In this document: one piece after another, positions 14,433 through 19,374 of the stretch
How positions within the stretch are numbered: position 1 is the first letter of the stretch
Layout: every line of letters begins with the position of its first letter
Assembly: GCA_905214345.1 (NCBI GenBank)
Contig: CAJMLV010000047.1
Span: 1-19,374 of the forward strand
Length of the DNA stretch: 19,374 nucleotides
Direction: 5' to 3'
DNA from: an uncultured bacterium
Lineage (GTDB): Bacteria > Bacillota > Clostridia > Oscillospirales > Ruminococcaceae
Notes under the pieces: model-generated
What the model was told of the DNA's origin: nothing
The model's database searches: none
What the model saw: only the letters and a program-made list of their open reading frames with translations
Position numbers and translations under genes: made by a program

Positions 14433-15289
14433 CCTTTCAGCCCTCCTCTGGAAGCGCCTTCCATGATCTTGTTGCGGAACGCCAGGAACAAGAGCACCAG
14501 CGGCACCGAAATGACCACCACGGCGGCCATCATGGCGGGGATGTTCTCCCGCCCGAAACCCTCTTCCCGGATCTGCTGGATGCCGTTGGACACCAGATAA
14601 TAGGCCCGGTCGTCGGTGATGAGCCGGGGCCAGACGTAGGAGTTCCAGCATTCGATGAGCTTGAGGATGGTGATGGTGACGATGGTGGGGCGGCAGATGG
14701 GCACCATGACCTTCCACAGATATTTCAGGTCGGAGGTGCCGTCCACCTTGGCGGCTTTGTACAGCTCCTCCGGCACCTGCTCGAAGTTTTCCTTTAATAA
14801 ATAAATGTAAAACACCGAGGTGATGGAGGGCAGGATCAGGCCGGGAAAGCTGTTGCGCAGGTCCAGATTGGTGATGGTCACAAAGTTGGTGATGACCACC
14901 AGCTCGTTGGGGATCATCATCATGGACAGAAAGATGCCGAACACCAGATCCCGCCCGCGGAACCGCAGCCGGGCAAAGGCGTAGGCGGCCAGGGTGCTGA
15001 CCACCACCATGACGGCGGTGGTGATGACGGCAAAGATCAGGGTGTTGAGCAGGTAGCCGCCCAAAGGCACGGCGGTGAAGGCCTGGACATAGTTTTCCAA
15101 GGTGGGGGAGAGGGTGAAGAAGGTGGGCACATGTTCGGCGTTGTAGGCGGCGTAGCTTTTTACGGAGGTGAGGACCATCCAGTAGAAGGGGAACAGCACC
15201 ACCACCGCCCAGATGCTCAGGGCCAGATAGGTCACAGCGCCGCGCAGCCCGCCCCGGCGGGCCTTGGTTTTTGCGGGAAGTTTGTTCAT
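14429..15289 (-). CDS. CUT1 ABC transporter permease, MalG/UgpE-type
   Basis: This 286-aa inner-membrane permease has six TM helices. The cytoplasmic EAA coupling loop is at about 174-203 (EELYKAAKVDGTSDLKYLWK), which docks on the ATPase. The N-terminus is short and basic (MNKLPAKTKARRG), as is usual for the second permease of carbohydrate importers. Its ATG overlaps the TGA of the preceding permease (15286-15289), and its own stop overlaps the start of the binding protein (14429-14432), so three genes are chained by ATGA overlaps. It forms a heterodimer with the product of 15286-16194. Confidence 0.92.
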   Translation of the reverse strand: MNKLPAKTKARRGGLRGAVTYLALSIWAVVVLFPFYWMVLTSVKSYAAYNAEHVPTFFTLSPTLENYVQAFTAVPLGGYLLNTLIFAVITTAVMVVVSTLAAYAFARLRFRGRDLVFGIFLSMMMIPNELVVITNFVTITNLDLRNSFPGLILPSITSVFYIYLLKENFEQVPEELYKAAKVDGTSDLKYLWKVMVPICRPTIVTITILKLIECWNSYVWPRLITDDRAYYLVSNGIQQIREEGFGRENIPAMMAAVVVISVPLVLLFLAFRNKIMEGASRGGLKG

Positions 15290-16194
15290 TGGATATGCAC
15301 GCCTCCTTCCCCGGAAACCCGGCGGCTGATGAGCAGGTTGATGCAGGTGATGGTCAGCACGATGGCAAACAGGATGATGGCCGCCGCCGAAGCGTAGGAC
15401 GGATAGCCGCCGCTGTCACCGTAGAGCATGTCGTAGACATAGCCCACGATGGTGTTCATGCCCGCGGCGTTCAGGTCGGTGCCGAAGAGGGCCACCGCGT
15501 CGCTGTACGCCTTGAACGCGCCGATAAAGCCGGTGATGACCAGATACACCAGCATGGGGGAGATCATGGGCAGGGTGATGCGGAAGAAGATGCGGCTGCG
15601 GGAGGTGCCGTCCACCCGGGCGGCCTTGTAGTAGTCCGGGTTCACCGAAGCCAGCGCCCCGGTGAGCACCAAAATCTTGAAGGGCATGACCACCCAGATG
15701 GTGTAGAAGCAGAGCACGAACATCTTGGCCCAGTGGGGACCGTTGATGAAGTCGATGGGCCCGGCGCCGAACCATTCCAGCATCAGGTTCACCAGGCCGT
15801 CGGTGTATTCGGTCTTTTGAAAGAGCACCATGAACACCAGGCCCACGGCCAGGGTGTTGGTGACATAGGGCAGGAAGTAGATGGTCTGGTACAGGCTGCG
15901 CAGAGGTTTGATAGACGCCAGTGCCGCCGAGATGGCCAGGGCCAGGATGGTGGAGATGGGCACCGTGATGATGACCAGCACGAAGGTGTTTTCCACCGCC
16001 TGGAGGAAATAGGGGTCGTGCAGCACATAGGAATAGTTGTACAGCCCCACCCCCCAGTAGGTCTGGGAGGCGAAGTTGAAGCCTTCCTCAAAGGAGTAGA
16101 TCAGCACGTCGATGACCGGGTATACCAGGAACACGGCCAGCAGCGCGGCGGCCGGCAGCAGATACAGCCAGGCCTTGCGGGAAGAGCGGTCCAT
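15286..16194 (-). CDS. CUT1 ABC transporter permease, MalF/UgpA-type
   Basis: This 302-aa permease has six TM helices, starting with WLYLLPAAALLAVFLVYPV, the standard beginning of UgpA/LacF-type subunits. It lacks the large periplasmic P2 loop of enterobacterial MalF. The EAA loop is at about 186-212 (PDYYKAARVDGTSRSRIFFR). It pairs with the downstream MalG-type permease to make the sugar channel. ATG 16194 follows AAAGGGGG by 7 bases and lies 14 bases after the ATPase stop. Substrate is not evident from sequence. Confidence 0.92.
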   Translation of the reverse strand: MDRSSRKAWLYLLPAAALLAVFLVYPVIDVLIYSFEEGFNFASQTYWGVGLYNYSYVLHDPYFLQAVENTFVLVIITVPISTILALAISAALASIKPLRSLYQTIYFLPYVTNTLAVGLVFMVLFQKTEYTDGLVNLMLEWFGAGPIDFINGPHWAKMFVLCFYTIWVVMPFKILVLTGALASVNPDYYKAARVDGTSRSRIFFRITLPMISPMLVYLVITGFIGAFKAYSDAVALFGTDLNAAGMNTIVGYVYDMLYGDSGGYPSYASAAAIILFAIVLTITCINLLISRRVSGEGGVHIQ

Positions 16195-16208
16195 GCAGCG
16201 GCCCCCTT

Positions 16209-17330
16209 TCAGCTTTCGGCCCCGGGCAGGGCAAAGGGCAGGCGGGCCTCGCTTTCCCGGTCAAACAGAAAGACCTTGTCCGGTTTCAGGGCAAAGCGCA
16301 CGGTGTTGTCCGCCCCGTTCACCAGGCTGCGGGAAGGGATGATGGCCCGGATGGTGTCTGCCTGGCAGGCGGGATGGGTGCAGACGATGCTCACGTCCCG
16401 GCCCAGCACCTCCACCCGGTTCAGGGCGCAGCACACCGGCCCGGCGGCGTCGGGCACAAAGCCTTCGGGGCGGATGCCTGCCCAAACGGGGCCTTCGGGG
16501 GTGCCGGGGGTGGCCAGCACGGGGGCGTCGGTGCCGTCCAGATACAGCTGCCCGGCTTTGACCTGTCCGGCAAATACGTTGATGGGCGGGGTGCCCAGGA
16601 ACTTGGCCACAAACAGGTTGGAGGGGTCGTCATAGACCTGCTGGGGTTCGCCCTGCTGCATCAGAACCCCGTCCTTCATCACCACGATGCGGTCGGAGAT
16701 GCTCATGGCCTCCTCCTGGTCGTGGGTGACGAACACGGTGGTGATGCCGGTGGCACGCTGGATCTTGCAGATCTCCTCCCGGGTCTGCAGGCGCAGCCGG
16801 GCGTCCAGGTTGGAAAGGGGTTCGTCCAGCAGCAGCACCCGGGGCGTCTTGACCAGGGCGCGGGCGATGGCCACCCGCTGCTGCTGGCCGCCGGACAGTT
16901 CCCGGGGCTTGCGGTCCAGCAGGTTTTCGATCTGCACCAGGCGGGCGGTCTCCACCGCACGGCGGCGCATCTCCGCCTTGGAGAGCTTTTTGTCCCCTTT
17001 CAGGTTTTCCAGCGGAAAGGTGATGTTCTGCAGCACCGTCAGGTGAGGGTACAGGGCGTAATTCTGGAACACCATGCCCACACCCCGCAGTTCCGGCGGG
17101 GCGGCGGTCACGTCCTCCTCACCAAAAAAGATCCGCCCGGCGGAGGGGGTCTCCAGCCCGCAGATCATGTTCAATGTGGTGCTTTTGCCGCAGCCCGAAG
17201 GTCCCAGCAGCCCCACCAGAGTGCCGTCCGGCACCTCAAAGGTCAGCGAATCCACCGCCGTGACCTCGCCCCCGCTCCGTTTGTCCCGGGAGGGAAAGCG
17301 TTTGGTCAGGCCTTCCAGTTTGATATTCAT
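16209..17330 (-). CDS. CUT1 ABC transporter ATPase, MsmK/UgpC-type
   Basis: The product is 373 aa from the ATG that begins MNIKLEG, which has GGGGAGA 7 bases upstream. A GTG two codons earlier is too close to that site. It has every ABC motif: Walker A GPSGCGKST (43-51), Q-loop Gln89, signature LSGGQQQ (145-151), Walker B VLLLDEP (165-171) and the switch His203. A C-terminal TOBE/regulatory domain (about 230-373) is typical of the MalK/UgpC/MsmK group. It hydrolyses ATP to drive uptake through the two permeases encoded directly downstream. Being the first gene of the operon is unusual, since CUT1 ATPases are commonly encoded elsewhere and shared; here the importer is self-contained. Confidence 0.93.
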   Translation of the reverse strand: MNIKLEGLTKRFPSRDKRSGGEVTAVDSLTFEVPDGTLVGLLGPSGCGKSTTLNMICGLETPSAGRIFFGEEDVTAAPPELRGVGMVFQNYALYPHLTVLQNITFPLENLKGDKKLSKAEMRRRAVETARLVQIENLLDRKPRELSGGQQQRVAIARALVKTPRVLLLDEPLSNLDARLRLQTREEICKIQRATGITTVFVTHDQEEAMSISDRIVVMKDGVLMQQGEPQQVYDDPSNLFVAKFLGTPPINVFAGQVKAGQLYLDGTDAPVLATPGTPEGPVWAGIRPEGFVPDAAGPVCCALNRVEVLGRDVSIVCTHPACQADTIRAIIPSRSLVNGADNTVRFALKPDKVFLFDRESEARLPFALPGAES

Positions 17331-17364
17331 GCGCACATCTCCCCAATGTCAGCAATATACAGCA

Positions 17365-17393
17365 ATTATAGCGCATTTGCCCGGGCATCACAA
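17365..17393 (-). promoter_or_regulatory. Promoter of the sugar ABC operon with palindromic spacer
   Basis: Minus-strand -35 TTGTGA (17388-17393) and consensus -10 TATAAT (17365-17370) are 17 bases apart. The perfect palindrome TGCCCGGGCA (17378-17387) fills the spacer next to the -35, where a bound repressor would block polymerase. Confidence 0.75.
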
Positions 17394-17416
17394 GCGCGGG
17401 CAGCACAGCAAAAAAG

Positions 17417-17442
17417 CCGGGCAGGGCCAATGCCCTGCCCGG
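17417..17442 (-). terminator. Intrinsic terminator of the Ser/Thr kinase gene
   Basis: A perfect 11-bp stem (17417-17427 with 17432-17442) with a 4-base loop is followed by CTTTTTT on the minus strand and GTTTTTG on the plus strand. It lies 21 bases after the kinase stop and insulates the ABC promoter. Confidence 0.9.
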
Positions 17443-17463
17443 TTTTTGCCGCGGCGTGATGGA

Positions 17464-19374
17464 TCAGGAAGCGGAGTTCTGCTCTTCTTCATAGTTATAG
17501 AAGGAGTTGGTGGAAGAAAAACAGCGGGTGGTGAAGGATTTCAGAATATTGTTATTGTCAAAGACACACCAGATGGAGTTCTGCTCCGAGAGGACGATGG
17601 TGAGCTGGTTGTCGTAAGGCAGTTCCATGGAAAGCCCCAGCTTATCCGCAGACTGGTACAGGGTGTTGCGGTCAGTCTGGCCGATCTGGGCCAGAACTTC
17701 GCCCTTGTACAGCAGTTTGGCGTTCTCTGCGGGAATACAGTCGGTGAGATCGGTGCTGAAAGTTACATTGCCCAGAATACCGTACTGGGGCAGGATGGCA
17801 TTGTTGGTGTAGTTGTCGGCACTGAGCTTCATGGTGGTGCGGGTATCCAGGCGCAGATACACATTGGCGGAACTGTTGGCAGGCAAGTAGTCGGGCTGGC
17901 GTTCCACCGTCCAGCCTGCATTGGTCAGGTCTTCCACGATCAGGGGCAGGCCGGTCTGCAGGGTATCGGTCTCCACCGTGAAATCAGGCAGGGCGTAGGT
18001 GTTGATGAAATCTTCGTCACCGTATTCGGCGGGACGTTCGGTGGAAACGGAAGCGGTTTCCGGCGTGGCAGGGGCAACGTAGGAGGAAAGGGAGAAGGAA
18101 ATGAGCACATCTTCGTCACAGCTGAAGTCCAGGCGGCAGAAGGGCGTCTCCACCGTGAGATCGTCCCCATCCTGGACAGCCCCGGGGAAAGCCAGCAGGA
18201 CGTCCTGCCGGGTGGAACTGCCCAAAGAAAGACCGCCGGGAAAGATGGCCTCGTTGACCACCTGATCCAGGTAGTTGTCGTTCAGGATATGGGCGATCAG
18301 GCTGAGGTGGGTCACGGTGCATTCGGCGATGGGCTGAGTGTTCAGGGACTCGTTCTTCAGAGAGTATTTGAGTTCGCCGTACTCGTTCACCAGCGTATCC
18401 AGAAGGGTGGTCTGGTTGGGGACCAGGGTGTTGGACAGGGCGTCCGGGTCCTCGGTGAGCCAGCCGTTGTCCAGCAAAGACTGCAGGGTCATGGGCAGGG
18501 TGTAGGACACGCCGTTGATGGTCACGGTGCGCATATCCAGGGTTTCTTCCTCGGTCAGATTGTCATACAGGGAAGAAGCCTGGGCGGTCTGGCTGTTCTG
18601 GCTGTTCTGCCCGCCTTTGGGCAGGCAGGAAACCAGGGCTACGATGAGCACCAGCACAACCGCGCCGAGTACGAAAGCCCATTTGGGGATGCGGGAGAGG
18701 GCCGCCCCGGCTCCGGGAGAAGGCGCGGCTTCGGACCGGGGATTTCCGGACTTTGCGCGGGGGGCAGCGGACGGAGATGCAGGCTGTGCGGAGGCAGCGC
18801 TTGCGGCGCCGGTCCGGTCGGGGGCCGGCCGCGACGGGGCATCGGCGGCAATGGTCTGTTCCACCGGGGGCGGTGCCATTACGGTACGCTCGGTGTCGGG
18901 GACGCTGCGCCGGTCGGGGGCCAGGTTCACATCGTTGGGGGACTGCAGCGCCTTTTCCAGGTCGGCCAGGAAGGAACCGATGTCCTGGTAACGGTCGGGC
19001 TGACGCACTGCCAGGCCCTTCATGATGACATTGCTGATGGCAATGGGGCAGGCTGCCGGGGTCTGGGCAGGGGCGGGCAGCTGGTCCCGGTACATCCGTT
19101 CCATGGCATCATCCGGCGCGCAGCCCACAATGCAGCGGTAAAGAGTGGCTGCCAGGGCGTACACGTCGGTCCAGGGACCCTGGTGCCCCTTGCTGCGGTA
19201 CTGTTCCTCGGGGGCATAGCCGGGTTTCAGGATCACCGACAGGCTCTTGATGTCGGTCTGGGAAACCTCCCGGGCGGCACCGAAATCCAGCAGTTTGGTA
19301 CGGCCGTCGGGCAATACCATGATGTTGTCGGGGCTGATGTCCCGGTGGATGATGCCGTCGGCATGGACCCGCTG
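17464..19374 (-). CDS. Transmembrane Hanks-type Ser/Thr protein kinase with duplicated ectodomain (N-terminus beyond window edge)
   Basis: The visible 636 codons start within the kinase domain, so the ATP-binding lobe is outside the window. Present are the catalytic loop HRDISPDN (10-17), DFGAA (30-34), the activation segment ending LKPGYAPEEQY (49-59) and WTDVYALAATLY, which together indicate an active RD-type kinase. A Pro/Ala/Ser-rich linker (about 165-228), a single TM helix (about 232-250) and a secreted C-terminal part of about 386 residues follow. That part has no PASTA repeats. It has two related halves, each with an LP...L...GW segment and ending in a ...SF... strand. The likely role is sensing an outside signal and phosphorylating cytoplasmic targets. 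The ligand and targets are unknown. It ends with its own terminator. Confidence 0.88.
   Translation of the reverse strand, partial: QRVHADGIIHRDISPDNIMVLPDGRTKLLDFGAAREVSQTDIKSLSVILKPGYAPEEQYRSKGHQGPWTDVYALAATLYRCIVGCAPDDAMERMYRDQLPAPAQTPAACPIAISNVIMKGLAVRQPDRYQDIGSFLADLEKALQSPNDVNLAPDRRSVPDTERTVMAPPPVEQTIAADAPSRPAPDRTGAASAASAQPASPSAAPRAKSGNPRSEAAPSPGAGAALSRIPKWAFVLGAVVLVLIVALVSCLPKGGQNSQNSQTAQASSLYDNLTEEETLDMRTVTINGVSYTLPMTLQSLLDNGWLTEDPDALSNTLVPNQTTLLDTLVNEYGELKYSLKNESLNTQPIAECTVTHLSLIAHILNDNYLDQVVNEAIFPGGLSLGSSTRQDVLLAFPGAVQDGDDLTVETPFCRLDFSCDEDVLISFSLSSYVAPATPETASVSTERPAEYGDEDFINTYALPDFTVETDTLQTGLPLIVEDLTNAGWTVERQPDYLPANSSANVYLRLDTRTTMKLSADNYTNNAILPQYGILGNVTFSTDLTDCIPAENAKLLYKGEVLAQIGQTDRNTLYQSADKLGLSMELPYDNQLTIVLSEQNSIWCVFDNNNILKSFTTRCFSSTNSFYNYEEEQNSAS

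Noticed and set aside
12984..14600. 538-aa plus-strand open frame opposite the sugar-binding protein
   Set aside because: Gly/Val/His-rich shadow frame. The opposite strand encodes a clear lipobox solute-binding protein.

Overview
The window is about 19.4 kb of GC-rich DNA with low-GC-type expression signals: AGGAGG ribosome-binding sites, TTGnnn/TATAAT promoters, and GC-rich hairpins followed by T-runs. Together with CUT1 sugar ABC genes, a TRAP solute-binding protein, YesN/AraC-type regulation, YfhO and a Hanks-type Ser/Thr kinase, this points to a high-GC Clostridia, most likely a gut Oscillospirales/Ruminococcaceae relative (Gemmiger/Subdoligranulum/Faecalibacterium-like). That taxon is inference. 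Every gene but one (1948-2523) is on the minus strand. No tRNA, rRNA, insertion sequence or CRISPR array is visible, and no gene-free stretch exceeds 200 bases.

Region 1 (1-1792, minus, running off the left edge) is a membrane sensor, a response regulator and a TRAP-type DctP binding protein. The sensor/regulator pair looks broken. The sensor has TM-sensor-TM-HAMP and then, instead of the histidine kinase core, runs straight into the middle of a receiver domain. That receiver continues in another frame across a run of eight G's, and the regulator's AraC-type domain lacks its second half. A divergent promoter region (1793-1947) separates this from a YcxB-like membrane protein (1948-2523).

Region 2 (2546-10419, minus) is a five-gene membrane operon: GT-C-like protein A, bitopic partner 1, GT-C-like protein B, bitopic partner 2, and a YfhO-family protein. 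The two GT-C/partner pairs are paralogous, and in both the partner start codon overlaps the GT-C stop (ATGA). The promoter, a terminator-like hairpin in the leader and a strong final terminator can all be read. I infer extracytoplasmic glycosylation of a surface polymer. This is the most interesting block.

Region 3 (10440-11819, minus) is a two-gene unit: a sugar-phosphate isomerase/epimerase-like TIM barrel and a glutaredoxin-like protein. Region 4 (11851-12796) is a monocistronic lipoprotein gene with tandem OB-fold-like domains. Region 5 (12837-17393, minus) is a complete CUT1 ABC importer operon in the order ATPase, permease, permease, binding protein. The binding protein has both a lipobox and a C-terminal LPTTA-hydrophobic-basic tail. 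Region 6 (17417-19374, running off the right edge) is a transmembrane Ser/Thr kinase with a duplicated non-PASTA ectodomain.
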